44,547 bases of DNA from an uncultured Bacteroidales bacterium (GCA_946403315.1 CAMIZK010000005.1:1-44547); one strand, 5' to 3'. Shown: positions 1-8,978, counted from the stretch's first letter. Numbers and translations: made by a program. Notes: generated by a model not told the origin, from the sequence alone.

Positions 1-74
1 TATGCCACAAAGGTTTTTGCATTCATAGAGCTCATACATGCGGCACAAAAGAGTGTCAATAAAAATCGTTTCAT
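1..74 (-). CDS. Exported protein, N-terminal fragment cut by the window edge
   Basis: An ATG at 72-74 on the minus strand opens a frame that stays open to the window edge (24 residues, MKRFLLTLFCAAC...). The segment is a typical signal peptide: a basic n-region, a hydrophobic core and small residues before SSMNAKT. It begins 7 bp after the stop of the nitroreductase gene, so it is probably the next gene of the same operon. Function cannot be judged from this fragment. Confidence 0.6.
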   Translation of the reverse strand, partial: MKRFLLTLFCAACMSSMNAKTFVA

Positions 75-81
75 AGGAATA

Positions 82-675
82 TTACCATTCGTTATAATGA
101 ATATTCTCGGATTTGAATTTGTCCTTGATCTCCGGTTTCTCTGCCGGAACGCCGACGGGTACTACGCAGAGCGGAATGATATGCTCCGGCAATCCGAGCA
201 TGTCTTGCACCATCTTCGCACGGTTCATATCGGGGTGCAAACCGGTCCATACAGCACCGAGACCCATCGCATGAGCGGCCAACAAGAGGTTCTCTGTAGC
301 AGCCGAGACATCGTTGATCCAGAAATTCGCCATCTCACCTTCAATGGCTTTACTTAAATCGCCACAGGGGATGATCGCTACGGCAGGCTTGTTGCTGCAA
401 CGGGAATAAGGCAGCGCCTCACCCAAAGCGGCAATCTTCTCTTCGTCCGTCACCACGATAAAGGCCCAGGGCTGTTTGTTGATTGCCGAAGGTGCGGCCA
501 TCGCAGCACGCAAGAGCGTATCCAACTGCGCTTCACTGATTTTTTCACCGGTAAACTCACGCACGGAAACGCGCGTCATGATGGTGTTGATTGCTTGATT
601 TTCCATAACTTTCGGTTGATTACTGCACGCAGCAAAACTGATTGCTGCCAATGCGAGGAGGATAATTTTTTTCAT
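82..675 (-). CDS. Nitroreductase-family lipoprotein
   Basis: This 197-residue protein belongs to the FMN-dependent nitroreductase family, which reduces nitro groups, quinones or related substrates with NAD(P)H. Residues 1-16 form a lipoprotein signal with lipobox FAAC, so the enzyme should be anchored on the periplasmic side; most family members are cytosolic. Family motifs are visible: the early SVREF segment (flavin phosphate binding), SAINKQPWAFIVV, and a C-terminal GLGAVWTG followed by VPVGVPAEKP. The start codon overlaps the stop of the HAD gene by one base (TAATG), which suggests translational coupling. The physiological substrate is unknown. Confidence 0.85.
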   Translation of the reverse strand: MKKIILLALAAISFAACSNQPKVMENQAINTIMTRVSVREFTGEKISEAQLDTLLRAAMAAPSAINKQPWAFIVVTDEEKIAALGEALPYSRCSNKPAVAIIPCGDLSKAIEGEMANFWINDVSAATENLLLAAHAMGLGAVWTGLHPDMNRAKMVQDMLGLPEHIIPLCVVPVGVPAEKPEIKDKFKSENIHYNEW

Positions 676-1379
676 TACAATATATTCATTATATCCGTTA
701 TTTTCGGGACGATATAGGTGGCCGTTTCTTCGGTAACCGGTAACCCGTCACCCTTTATCCATAATTGGTCAATTCCTGCGGCCTTGGCGCCGGCGATGTC
801 GGATGTGTAACTATCGCCTATCATAAGCGCTTCGTCGGCGGTAATGCCGTTGCGTTGGAGCGCGATCTCAAAGATCCCGGGTTGCGGTTTGTTGATGCCC
901 ACCTCTTCGCTGATGAGTGTGTGGGTAAAACAGGGTGCCAATCCGGCACGCTCGAACTTATAGTACTGCACCTCTTTGAAACCGTTGCTGATGATGGTGA
1001 GAGGATATTTGGCAGCCAAGTATTTCACTACCCTATCCGCATCTGGAATGAGACAGAAATACTTATTGGTCAGTCGCAGGAACTCGGCACCCATCTCGTG
1101 TGCCAGATCCCGTAACCCGTCCCCCGTAACCGGTAAACCCTCTATCGGTCGATAAAAGCGCTCTAAGTGCAACCAATCTTTGGTTATTTCCCCACGACCG
1201 TACCTACCCCATAACTCCAGGTTATAGGGTTTGTATGCGTTCAGGTAATCGGCAAACGTGGGATAGAGTCGATCCAAACGATAGTGGTCATAGATATCTT
1301 GCAGAGCCTTATGCTCCGCCGTCGTCCAATCACCGATCGTATCGTCCCAATCGAGAAATATAGCTTTATAAGGTTTCAT
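675..1379 (-). CDS. HAD-superfamily phosphatase, YjjG-like
   Basis: A 234-residue haloacid dehalogenase hydrolase, closest in layout to the YjjG-type pyrimidine 5'-nucleotidases. Motif I is FLDWDDT (nucleophile Asp and the Asp two residues on), motif II is TIISNG, a Lys follows in INKPQPG, and motif IV is MIGDSYTSDI. The start is set at the ATG at 1379, just before KAIFLDWDD; an ATG two codons upstream (1385) is equally possible, and a longer frame would run into the AraC gene. The gene overlaps the 3' end of that regulator by 14 bp. Two heptamer repeat arrays lie inside it, coding for GLPVTGDGLR in the cap region and GDGLPVTE near the C-terminus. Substrate specificity is inferred only from family resemblance. 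Confidence 0.85.
   Translation of the reverse strand: MKPYKAIFLDWDDTIGDWTTAEHKALQDIYDHYRLDRLYPTFADYLNAYKPYNLELWGRYGRGEITKDWLHLERFYRPIEGLPVTGDGLRDLAHEMGAEFLRLTNKYFCLIPDADRVVKYLAAKYPLTIISNGFKEVQYYKFERAGLAPCFTHTLISEEVGINKPQPGIFEIALQRNGITADEALMIGDSYTSDIAGAKAAGIDQLWIKGDGLPVTEETATYIVPKITDIMNIL
731..765 (-). repeat. Heptamer array inside the HAD gene (C-terminal part)
   Basis: Five 7-bp units in tandem, the first two identical (CGGTAAC on the plus strand), then CCGTCAC, CCTTTAT and CCATAAT. In the reading direction the unit is NGGTTAC-like, a variant of the window's main NGGYKAA family. It codes for about residues 205-216 (GDGLPVTE) and keeps the frame open. Confidence 0.8.
1109..1136 (-). repeat. 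Heptamer array inside the HAD gene (cap region)
   Basis: Four 7-bp units: CCCGTAA, CCCGTCC, CCCGTAA and CCGGTAA on the plus strand. It codes for about residues 82-90 (LPVTGDGLR), almost the same peptide as the second array in this gene, which shows that the two arrays share a sequence family and a reading frame. Confidence 0.8.
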
Positions 1380-2544
1380 TTGCATCTTGTTTTGCGGACC
1401 ATTCGCTGGGGTTTTTGCCGGTTTCCCGGGCAAAAATACGGGCGAAGACGGTGGGTGAAGAGAAGCCGCAATGTTCCGCGATATCCTGCATCTTCATCGC
1501 CGGTTGTTCGTGCAACAAACGTTTGGCTTCTTCGACACGGTAATGGGTGACGAACCGGTAGAAGGAGCATCCGTACTCGGAGTTGATGAGTTGGCTGAGA
1601 TAGGTGCGGTTAAGCGGCAGCACTTGTCTGAGGTCGAGCAGCCGGAAGGCAGGGTTGAGGTATGGTTTTTCTTTCTCCATCCATTCTTCCAGGATATGCC
1701 GGTATTCGGCATTGGCTTCGGCGGAGGATTCCTTATTTTCCTTCGTCTCTTCCTCTCCTTCAAGCTCCAGGAAGTGCGGGTCTTGCCGGAAAAGGATCTG
1801 CTCAGTGCTATAACCGATAATAAGCAGTAAGAGCCACTGCTGGGTGAATGCGACCGGAATCGAGCCGACGAGACAGAGCGTGAAGAAGAGCACCCCGTCG
1901 AGGAGACACATGATGATGTAGCGCACGATCCACTGGGCATCGATACGATCCAAGGTGGAGTAGTTTTCTTCGCACCACACGCGGTATTTACGGATATGCT
2001 GGGCCAAAAGGCCGATTAACAACACCGGATATAAGGCGAGAATGATACGCATGTCGATCGATGTCACTTGATCCACCACATACGCGAAGATTGCAGGGAA
2101 GCCGTGCAAGATTGCTCTCCACGGGTTCATCCATCCGGGCCGAAGGGACTCCGTCGGATAGAGCAGCAAGAGCCAAAGCAGGAAGTCACCGACCAGTATC
2201 TGCCAACCTTGCAGAGACATGAACCCCGTTCGAGGCTGATCGACAAAGGAAGTGACCCGCATCAGAAGTATGATTGTAAAAACGGCATAAACAAACAGCA
2301 CGACAGCCCAAATCTTACGGATTTTCATGCCATCCGCATGACGTATCATCAGCCATGCACCGGCCAGGCACATAGTAGCGATACAGCCGTTCATAATCTG
2401 GGTGATTCCGTTCAGATACAGACTTTCCGGGATATACGTTCCCAACCACGTGCTTAAGCCTACCAGCATAAGCAGAACGAGGCCAAAAATCATTTCCCGG
2501 CTGTACTCTCTGCGATATTCCCTGCATACATTACGAAAACTCAT
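1366..2544 (-). CDS. Membrane-anchored AraC-family regulator
   Basis: A 392-residue protein with about seven hydrophobic membrane segments in its first 250 residues, a charged linker (EGEEETKENKE), and an AraC-type helix-turn-helix domain at the C-terminus (YLSQLINSEYGCSFYRFV, then MQDIAEHCGFSSPTVFARIF). The layout suggests a membrane sensor that controls transcription directly. The start is the ATG at 2544, preceded by an A- and G-rich AAGGAA stretch; the longer frame would need a TTG at 2565. It is the first gene of the minus-strand unit with the HAD and nitroreductase genes and has its own promoter at 2574-2605. Ligand and targets are unknown. Confidence 0.85.
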   Translation of the reverse strand: MSFRNVCREYRREYSREMIFGLVLLMLVGLSTWLGTYIPESLYLNGITQIMNGCIATMCLAGAWLMIRHADGMKIRKIWAVVLFVYAVFTIILLMRVTSFVDQPRTGFMSLQGWQILVGDFLLWLLLLYPTESLRPGWMNPWRAILHGFPAIFAYVVDQVTSIDMRIILALYPVLLIGLLAQHIRKYRVWCEENYSTLDRIDAQWIVRYIIMCLLDGVLFFTLCLVGSIPVAFTQQWLLLLIIGYSTEQILFRQDPHFLELEGEEETKENKESSAEANAEYRHILEEWMEKEKPYLNPAFRLLDLRQVLPLNRTYLSQLINSEYGCSFYRFVTHYRVEEAKRLLHEQPAMKMQDIAEHCGFSSPTVFARIFARETGKNPSEWSAKQDANETL

Positions 2545-2573
2545 TTTTCCTTCCTTTTTCCCCAAAACAAATG

Positions 2574-2605
2574 CAAAGGTACTGCTTTTTTATGAGATAT
2601 GCAAA
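2574..2605 (-). promoter_or_regulatory. Bacteroidetes promoter for the AraC-HAD-nitroreductase unit
   Basis: On the minus strand, TTTG (2602-2605) is followed after exactly 20 bp by TACCTTTG (2574-2581), matching the Bacteroidetes -33/-7 consensus. The extended -33 reads TTTGCATATCTCA and AAAAAGCAG precedes the -7 box. The AraC start codon lies about 30 bp downstream. Confidence 0.8.
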
Positions 2606-2620
2606 TTTTATGCGCAATTA

Positions 2621-2652
2621 TTTGCATATATGCAAAATTTTTTGTACCTTTG
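2621..2652 (+). promoter_or_regulatory. Bacteroidetes promoter for rsfS-ftsH
   Basis: TTTG at 2621-2624, a 20-bp spacer, and TACCTTTG at 2645-2652. The -33 element is one half of the palindrome TTTGCATATATGCAAA. The expected transcript starts near 2659, giving a leader of about 30 nt before rsfS. Confidence 0.8.
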
Positions 2653-2687
2653 CGCCCGATTTTGTATTTTGGATAAATAGGTTTTAT

Positions 2688-3053
2688 ATGAAAGAGATAA
2701 CAACAAAGAAACTTTTAGACACGATTATCGAAGGGATTCGGAATCGTAAGGGGCAGCGAATTGTGACGATTGACTTGCGCAAGATCAAAGAAGCTCCGGT
2801 GGAGATGATGGTGATCTGTGAAGGTCAAAGTAACACGCAGGTAGCTGCGATTGCAGACGAGGTGGATGATTTTGTACGTACGACGACGCATGTGCATCCG
2901 TTGAGTGTAGCAGGTGTAGAGAATGCCGAGTGGGTAGCGATGGATTACGGCACGATCTTTGTGCACATCATGCAACGTGAGCCGCGTGCGTTCTATGATA
3001 TAGAACACCTGTGGGCGGATGGAAAAATTACAGAACTGCCGGAGGTTTTGTAA
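2688..3053 (+). CDS. rsfS: Ribosomal silencing factor RsfS
   Basis: A 121-residue RsfS/Iojap-family protein. The family binds ribosomal protein uL14 on the large subunit and blocks subunit joining when nutrients are scarce. Family features are visible: VTIDLRKIKEAPVEMMVICEG near the start, the central VAAIADEVDDFVR, and the C-terminal WVAMDYGTIFVHIM followed by FYDIEHLWAD. The ATG at 2688 is chosen because the upstream part of the open frame falls in the promoter and has no family similarity. The next gene downstream is ftsH, 31 bp away; an octamer array fills the gap. Confidence 0.95.
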   Translation: MKEITTKKLLDTIIEGIRNRKGQRIVTIDLRKIKEAPVEMMVICEGQSNTQVAAIADEVDDFVRTTTHVHPLSVAGVENAEWVAMDYGTIFVHIMQREPRAFYDIEHLWADGKITELPEVL

Positions 3054-3082
3054 CGTTAAACCGTTAAATCGTTAAACTGTTA
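3051..3082 (+). repeat. Octamer array between rsfS and ftsH
   Basis: Four 8-bp units (TAACGTTA, AACCGTTA, AATCGTTA, AACTGTTA) that include the rsfS stop codon and end 2 bp before the ftsH ATG. The complement of the array at 18843-18882 has the same AAACTGTT-type unit, so the two are related. Confidence 0.8.
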
Positions 3083-3084
3083 GT

Positions 3085-5157
3085 ATGGCAAATAATAATT
3101 CAAACCGGCGGATGCAACCGCCGATGCAACCGGGACAGCCACAGCAGCCGCAACGGAGGTGGCTAAAGATGCTCTTCTACACGGCGTTGTTTGCGTTGAT
3201 CGGTTTTTATATGTTCGGCGACAAAGAAGCCGGAGCAAGCAGGGAGATTCCTTATACGCAGATGCAGCGTCTGATCGTAAACGGAACGATTGAGCAGTTG
3301 GAGGTTTCCGACGAGTTGATAGCCAAGGCGCTACCGGTAGACAGTGCACGGAAAGTAACCTTCCGGGATTTATCGGAAGAGGAGCGTGCGAAGAGTTTTT
3401 ACAAATCGCAGGTGCCGTCGCTGGAGGAGTTTTCCAAGTTCATGGACGGCGTGAATGCGGACCGGAAAGTGCATTTCCAGGCGCCGATCGAAGTGAAGTA
3501 CACCAAGAGTCATGATTATTGGTATCTGATCTTAGTGAATATATTGCCGTTTGTGCTGATGATCCTGTTCTTCGTTTATCTGAGCAGAGGTATCGGCGGT
3601 GCCGCCGGAGGTATCTTCGGTGTGGGCAAGGCGCAGGCGCAGATGTTCGACAAGAACAAGAAGGACAAGGTGACGTTCAAAGACGTGGCGGGTCTGTACG
3701 GTGCGAAGCAGGAAGTGCAGGAGATCGTGGAGTTCCTGAAGAACCCCAAGAAATACACGGAGATCGGAGCAAAGATTCCAAAAGGAGCGCTGTTGGTAGG
3801 TCCTCCGGGAACCGGTAAGACCTTATTAGCCAAAGCGGTAGCCGGAGAAGCGGATGTGCCGTTCTTCAGCATGTCGGGTTCGGACTTTGTGGAGATGTTC
3901 GTAGGTGTAGGTGCGAGCCGTGTACGTGACCTGTTCCGCCAGGCGAAAGAGAAAGCGCCGGCAATCATCTTCATCGATGAAATCGATGCGATCGGTAGGG
4001 CACGTGGCAAGAGCGTGATGACCGGCGGTAACGATGAGCGGGAGAGTACGTTGAACCAGTTACTGACAGAGATGGACGGTTTCGGCACCAACTCGGGTGT
4101 GATCATCTTAGCGGCGACAAACCGTGCCGACGTACTGGATTCGGCTTTGATGCGTGCCGGTCGTTTTGACCGTCAGATCCATGTGGAGTTACCGGACCTG
4201 CAGGAGCGTAAGGAAGTGTTCCAGGTGCATCTGCGTCCGTTGAAACTGGATGAGACGGTGGATCTGGATTTCCTGAGCAAGCAGACACCGGGCTTCTCCG
4301 GTGCCGACATCGCGAATGTATGTAACGAGGCGGCGTTGATAGCGGCACGTGGCGGCCGTAAGAAAGTGGGCAAACAGGACTTCATGGATGCCGTGGATCG
4401 TATCGTAGGTGGTCTGGAGCGCAAGAACAAGATCATGACGGAGGATGAGAAGAAGTCGATTGCTTACCATGAGGCGGGTCATGCGACGATCAGTTGGATG
4501 TTACGCTGGGCGAATCCGTTAGTGAAAGTGACAATCGTGCCGCGTGGCGCCGCGTTAGGGGCAGCATGGTACTTACCGGAAGAGCGGCAGTTGACCAATA
4601 TCGACCATATCAACGATGAGTTATGCTCGTTGTTAGGCGGTAGAGCAGCGGAGCAGCTATTCTTAGAGCAGACCTCGACGGGTGCGTTGAACGACCTGGA
4701 GCGTGCGACGAAGCAGGCCTATGCGATGGTAGCATTCTACGGAATGAGTGATAAGTTGAAAGATGTCAGTTTCTACGATTCGACCGGCCGATATGACTAC
4801 GGATTCACCAAACCGTATTCGGACAAGACGGCGGAGTTGATTGACCAGGAGACGCAGCGGATCATTGCCGAGCAGATGAAACGGGCGAAAGCGATTCTGA
4901 CCGAGCATGCGGAAGGTCATCACCAGATTGCCCAACTGCTGATAGAACGGGAGGTGATCACGAGTGAAGACGTGGAGCGTATCTTAGGACCGCGGCCGTG
5001 GAAGAGCAGAGGAGACCAGTTGCTGGAAGCCAATGCGGCGATAGCCGAGGCGGAGAAACCGAAGCGCAAACGGGCACCGCGGAAGAAGAAAGAGGAAAGC
5101 GGAGATTCGAAAGTAGAAAGTCAAAAGAACAAAGATAATGAAGAAAGTATTGCTTAA
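3085..5157 (+). CDS. ftsH: ATP-dependent zinc metalloprotease FtsH
   Basis: A 690-residue membrane-bound AAA+ protease that extracts and degrades membrane and regulatory proteins. Order of parts: a short polar N-terminus rich in Gln and Pro, TM1 at about 27-46, a periplasmic domain, TM2 at about 148-168, the AAA domain with Walker A GPPGTGKT (about 239) and Walker B IIFIDEID, the second region of homology [18 protein letters not shown], and the zinc protease domain with HEAGH (about 462-466). The tail is highly charged ([14 protein letters not shown]) and ends in a repeat-derived stretch, [12 protein letters not shown]. It overlaps the M16 peptidase gene by 20 bp, which fits co-translation of two quality-control proteases. 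Confidence 0.97.
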   Translation: MANNNSNRRMQPPMQPGQPQQPQRRWLKMLFYTALFALIGFYMFGDKEAGASREIPYTQMQRLIVNGTIEQLEVSDELIAKALPVDSARKVTFRDLSEEERAKSFYKSQVPSLEEFSKFMDGVNADRKVHFQAPIEVKYTKSHDYWYLILVNILPFVLMILFFVYLSRGIGGAAGGIFGVGKAQAQMFDKNKKDKVTFKDVAGLYGAKQEVQEIVEFLKNPKKYTEIGAKIPKGALLVGPPGTGKTLLAKAVAGEADVPFFSMSGSDFVEMFVGVGASRVRDLFRQAKEKAPAIIFIDEIDAIGRARGKSVMTGGNDERESTLNQLLTEMDGFGTNSGVIILAATNRADVLDSALMRAGRFDRQIHVELPDLQERKEVFQVHLRPLKLDETVDLDFLSKQTPGFSGADIANVCNEAALIAARGGRKKVGKQDFMDAVDRIVGGLERKNKIMTEDEKKSIAYHEAGHATISWMLRWANPLVKVTIVPRGAALGAAWYLPEERQLTNIDHINDELCSLLGGRAAEQLFLEQTSTGALNDLERATKQAYAMVAFYGMSDKLKDVSFYDSTGRYDYGFTKPYSDKTAELIDQETQRIIAEQMKRAKAILTEHAEGHHQIAQLLIEREVITSEDVERILGPRPWKSRGDQLLEANAAIAEAEKPKRKRAPRKKKEESGDSKVESQKNKDNEESIA
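5109..5136 (+). repeat. Heptamer array at the 3' end of ftsH
   Basis: Units GAAAGTA, GAAAGTC, AAAAGAA and CAAAGAT, a different motif from the main NGGYKAA family but with the same 7-bp period. It codes for the C-terminal KVESQKNKD of FtsH, directly before the overlap with the next gene. Confidence 0.6.
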
Positions 5158-7942
5158 CATCGCTTTGCTGTGCGCAGCGATGACGATCACGGCGCAGGAG
5201 ACGCCGGAACAATTACCGATGGACCCGGAGGTTCGTTTCGGTAAATTAGACAACGGATTGACGTATTACATTCGTCATAACGAGCAACCGAAGCAGCGTT
5301 GTGAGTTCCACATTGCCCAGCGGGTAGGTGCAATCCTGGAAGAGGACCATCAGAACGGTCTGGCGCATTTCCTGGAGCACATGGCGTTCAACGGAACCGA
5401 GCATTTTGAAGGCAAGGGGATTATTAATTATTTCGAATCAATCGGTGTGAATTTCGGTGGTAACATCAATGCCTACACCTCGATTGACGAGACGGTATAT
5501 CGTCTAAGTGACGTGCCGACGTACCGGGAAGGTATCATCGACAGTGCGCTGCTGGTGATGCACGACTGGAGTTGCGGTTTGTCGCTGCTGGACGAAGAGA
5601 TCGATGCGGAACGCGGTGTGATTCTGGAAGAATGGCGCACGGGCCGTACGGCACAACGCCGCATGTGGAAGGAAATGCAGGCGAAAATGTACCCGGGTTC
5701 GCAGTACGCCAAGCGTGACGTGATCGGTGACACGGCTGTGATCAATAACTTCGCATACCAGGCGCTGCGTGACTACTACCATAAATGGTACGGACCGGAT
5801 AACCAGGCGATCATCGTGGTAGGTGACATCGACGTGGATGCTATTGAAGCGAAGATCAAGGCGCTGTGGGCCAATGTGCCGCGTCGCAGCAATTTCGGCG
5901 AACGGCCGATCTACACGGTGAACCATAACGATGCACCGCTGATTGCGATCGTAACCGATCCGGAGGCACAGGGTACCCGTGTGACTTTGGAGTATAAGTT
6001 TGACCAACTGCCGGAGCCGCTACAGAACACCGTACCGGATTACACGCTGAAACTGGTGCGTTCGTTAGTATGCGATATGTTAGATAATCGTTTCTCGGAG
6101 TTAGCTTTGGATCCGAATGCATCGTTCATTGGTGCCGGCTGTTTCTACGGCGAGGCAGTGAAGAAGATGGATGCTTTCTATGCTATCACCATTCCGAAGG
6201 AAGGCCGTGAGACCGAGGCGTACAACGACCTGCTGTTCCAATTGGAGAAGATGCACCGCTACGGCTTCACCAACGCCGAGTTGGAGCGTGTGAAGGCAGA
6301 GAAATTAAGCAGCATCGAGAAGTATTACAACGAGCGTAACACACGTAAGAACATCACGCTGGCGCAAGAATGCATCCGTCATTTTGAAGACGGAGAGTCG
6401 ATGCCGGGTGCGCAATGGGAGTTCGATTATATCAATGCCGTACTGCCATTACTGCCGTTAGAGTCCGTGAACGAAGTAGCCAAAGCGCTGATTCACCCCA
6501 ACCCGACGGTTGCGATCTCAGCACCGGAGAAAGAGGGCGTGAACATCCCGTCGCACGAGCAGATCATCGCCTCGTTAAGCGGTATGCAGGAGTTAGCTAT
6601 CGAAGCTCCGGCAGAAGAAGTGCTGGATACGGAGCTGGTGAAGAAAGCACCGCGGAAGGGAAAGATCAAATCGTCTAAGTACAACGAAGATATCGACGTG
6701 ACGGAATGGACGCTGAGCAACGGCATCAAGGTGGTCTTCCACCCGACGGAGTTCAAAGCGGATGAGATCCTGATGCGTGGTTTCTCGAAGGGCGGTTACA
6801 GTCAGGTGAAGACAGCTGATCTGCCGTCGGCCTACATGGCTACGACCATTGTGGAGATGTCCGGTTTAGGCCGTTTCAACGCCACGCAATTAGAAAAAGC
6901 GCTGACAGGAAAGAACGTGTCCATCACTCCGGAGATCAATGAGAACACGGAGGTTATTCAGGGTTCATCTTCTATCAAGGACCTGGAGACGATGTTACAG
7001 CTGAACTATCTGTATTTCACCGCACCGCGTCGGGATGAGCAGGCCTATGCGACCGTGCTGTCGCTGATGCGTACACAGTTGCAGAACCGCGACAAGAACC
7101 CGAAGGTAGCATTCTCGGATTCGATTCAGATGATGAGTTCGAACCATTCGGACCGTACGATCCTGATGACGCTGGATATGCTGGAGAAAGTGAACCTGGA
7201 CAAGGCGCTGATGACGTACAAAGCCCGTTTCGCCAATCCGGCAGATTTCACCTTTATCTTTGTAGGCAACATCGATCCGAAGGATCCGAAGGTGCAGGCG
7301 CTGGTTTGCCAATGGTTAGGCGGTTTGAAGACGCAGAAATGCAAACAGGAAGATGTGATTGACCACCATATGACGGTGGCTCCGGGTATTCAGAAGAACT
7401 ATTTCTCCCGTCCGATGGAGACGACTACGGCTTCGAACCGCATCCAATATACGTCGTACGACATGCCGTACACGATGGCCAATGACCTGAACATGGAGAT
7501 GATCGGTCGTATCCTCAGTACCCGTTATCTGGAGTCGATCCGTGAACGCGAAGGCGGTTCGTACGGTGTAGGAACCTACGGCTATATGTCTCCGCTTCCG
7601 ACACCGCGTGCAGGTCTGATTATGCAGTTCGATACCGATCCCAAGAAGCAGGCACGCCTGATGGAGATCATCCATGAGGAGATACAGAAGATCGTAGAGA
7701 ACGGACCGTTGGCAAGCGATCTGCAGAAAGAGAAGGAATCGATGCTGAAGGATTTCCAGGAGAATCTGGAGAAGAACACTTTCTGGCGCAGCACGATCTA
7801 CCTGTATTACATGTACGGTACGAACGAGGTGCGTGATTACAAGGCAGCTGTGGAGGCGATCACCGCAGAGACGGTTCAGGCTACCCTGAAAGAGCTGCTC
7901 AAAGCCGGTAATATGTACGAAGTTGTGATGTTCCCGGAATAA
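5138..7942 (+). CDS. M16 family zinc peptidase (pitrilysin-like), exported
   Basis: A 934-residue protein with an N-terminal signal peptide ([20 protein letters not shown]) and two tandem M16 peptidase halves. The inverted zinc motif HFLEH lies near residues 76-80, and the third ligand region is DAERGVILEEW. The second half begins around residue 520 (WTLSNGIKVVFHPT) and lacks the zinc motif, as in other pitrilysin-type enzymes, where it serves as a structural partner. It should degrade peptides in the periplasm. The gene overlaps ftsH by 20 bp and is followed by a heptamer array that leads straight into surE. Confidence 0.93.
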   Translation: MKKVLLNIALLCAAMTITAQETPEQLPMDPEVRFGKLDNGLTYYIRHNEQPKQRCEFHIAQRVGAILEEDHQNGLAHFLEHMAFNGTEHFEGKGIINYFESIGVNFGGNINAYTSIDETVYRLSDVPTYREGIIDSALLVMHDWSCGLSLLDEEIDAERGVILEEWRTGRTAQRRMWKEMQAKMYPGSQYAKRDVIGDTAVINNFAYQALRDYYHKWYGPDNQAIIVVGDIDVDAIEAKIKALWANVPRRSNFGERPIYTVNHNDAPLIAIVTDPEAQGTRVTLEYKFDQLPEPLQNTVPDYTLKLVRSLVCDMLDNRFSELALDPNASFIGAGCFYGEAVKKMDAFYAITIPKEGRETEAYNDLLFQLEKMHRYGFTNAELERVKAEKLSSIEKYYNERNTRKNITLAQECIRHFEDGESMPGAQWEFDYINAVLPLLPLESVNEVAKALIHPNPTVAISAPEKEGVNIPSHEQIIASLSGMQELAIEAPAEEVLDTELVKKAPRKGKIKSSKYNEDIDVTEWTLSNGIKVVFHPTEFKADEILMRGFSKGGYSQVKTADLPSAYMATTIVEMSGLGRFNATQLEKALTGKNVSITPEINENTEVIQGSSSIKDLETMLQLNYLYFTAPRRDEQAYATVLSLMRTQLQNRDKNPKVAFSDSIQMMSSNHSDRTILMTLDMLEKVNLDKALMTYKARFANPADFTFIFVGNIDPKDPKVQALVCQWLGGLKTQKCKQEDVIDHHMTVAPGIQKNYFSRPMETTTASNRIQYTSYDMPYTMANDLNMEMIGRILSTRYLESIREREGGSYGVGTYGYMSPLPTPRAGLIMQFDTDPKKQARLMEIIHEEIQKIVENGPLASDLQKEKESMLKDFQENLEKNTFWRSTIYLYYMYGTNEVRDYKAAVEAITAETVQATLKELLKAGNMYEVVMFPE

Positions 7943-7970
7943 TGGCGAACGGCGAAAGGTTATAGACGAA
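7943..7970 (+). repeat. Heptamer array between the M16 peptidase gene and surE
   Basis: Four 7-bp units of the main family: TGGCGAA, CGGCGAA, AGGTTAT, AGACGAA. The array starts directly after the M16 stop codon, and its last base is the A of the surE ATG, so it fills the whole intergenic gap. Confidence 0.85.
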
Positions 7971-8713
7971 TGAATATAGTTGTAGTTAACGACGACGGGT
8001 GGGGAACAGCCGGTATCCGGTTGTTGGCCAAGGAGATGACCAAGTTAGGTCATGTCACGGTTATTGCGCCGGACGGTGCACGCAGCGGCTACGGTGCGTG
8101 TATCAGTGTGGCGAGCCCCATATACCTGCGCCGGATAGAGGAACACGACCTGAACGGAGCGGAGGTATATGTGACCAATGGTACTCCGGCCGATTGCGTG
8201 AAGATAGCACGGGAACATCTGTTTGCTGACCGGCAGATCGATTTGCTGGTGTCAGGTATCAACCACGGCAGTAACGCCGCTGTCAACGCGATGTATTCGG
8301 GTACGATCGGTGCATGTCTGGTGGCCGCTGAGAAGGGTATTCCTGCTATCGGATGGTCGATCAACAGTCACGAGATGGATGTGGACCTGCATTGGCTGCA
8401 ACCGTTCTTGGCGGAAGTGACGCAGCATCTGCTGGAAGAAGGCATCGCACCGCGTACGTGCTTTAACATCAACGCACCGACGGGTGAGATCGAAGGTATA
8501 CGGTGGACGCGGCAGTGTATCGGCCATTGGGCCAATGAGTTGGCGCCGATCGGTGAGACTTTACCGGAAGGCGTGATCAAAGGATGGAAGTTAGCCGGAG
8601 ATTTTGTGAATGATGAACCGTCTTCGACGGACACGGATATCTGGGCGATGGAGCATCAGTTGCTGTCCATCACACCGCTGACGATTGACTGGACACATTA
8701 TGGATCGCTTTGA
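7970..8713 (+). CDS. surE: 5'/3'-nucleotidase SurE
   Basis: A 247-residue SurE-family phosphatase that removes phosphate from nucleoside 5'- and 3'-monophosphates and short polyphosphates. The metal-binding NDDG motif is at residues 7-10. Other family motifs are APDGARSGYG, VTNGTPADCVK and VSGINHGSNA, followed by YSGTIGA. Length is normal for the family. The ATG is created at the boundary of a heptamer array. The 3' end overlaps the small membrane protein gene by 14 bp. Confidence 0.95.
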   Translation: MNIVVVNDDGWGTAGIRLLAKEMTKLGHVTVIAPDGARSGYGACISVASPIYLRRIEEHDLNGAEVYVTNGTPADCVKIAREHLFADRQIDLLVSGINHGSNAAVNAMYSGTIGACLVAAEKGIPAIGWSINSHEMDVDLHWLQPFLAEVTQHLLEEGIAPRTCFNINAPTGEIEGIRWTRQCIGHWANELAPIGETLPEGVIKGWKLAGDFVNDEPSSTDTDIWAMEHQLLSITPLTIDWTHYGSL

Positions 8714-8978
8714 CCGATACTGGATAGGAATCCTGGCAGGTCTGATCCTGCCGGCTGCCTTCGCGTTGATCTATATCGACGTGATGAACCTATGGTATCC
8801 GCTGCAGACCTTCCAGTTTCAAGCGGGGAGTGTGTTGAGTAAATTGCTGTTGGTATCCGTTTTTCCGGATCTGGCGCTGATTTTTGTCTTCTATACGACA
8901 GACACTTGGCGTCTAAGCAAAGGTGTGCTGATCGGTGCGTTGCCGTATATACTGGCGTCACTGGTTATCGCGTTGTGA
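8700..8978 (+). CDS. Small membrane protein, three predicted TM segments
   Basis: A 92-residue hydrophobic protein beginning MDRFDRYWIG, with three likely membrane helices: IGILAGLILPAAFALIYI, SKLLLVSVFPDLALIFVF and VLIGALPYILASLVIAL. I do not recognise a named family. The position after surE suggests a conserved Bacteroidetes neighbour. The ATG at 8700 is preferred over one five codons upstream because it sits at the natural N-terminus and overlaps surE in the usual coupled way. The gene ends tail to tail with lpxB, overlapping it by 14 bp. Confidence 0.7.
   Translation: MDRFDRYWIGILAGLILPAAFALIYIDVMNLWYPLQTFQFQAGSVLSKLLLVSVFPDLALIFVFYTTDTWRLSKGVLIGALPYILASLVIAL

Larger units (their letters stand above)
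2572..2658. repeat. Divergent promoter cassette, copy 1
   Basis: An 87-bp block with two outward-facing promoters around an A/T-rich centre. It is nearly identical to 24425-24512 between the unrelated genes mrp and cca, differing by a few substitutions and one central base. Both copies share a 16-bp palindrome, TTTGCATATATGCAAA (here 2621-2636). Confidence 0.8.

Noticed and set aside
2571..2687. N-terminal extension of rsfS by 39 codons
   Set aside because: The extension lies within the promoter, has no family similarity and would be upstream of the expected transcript start.
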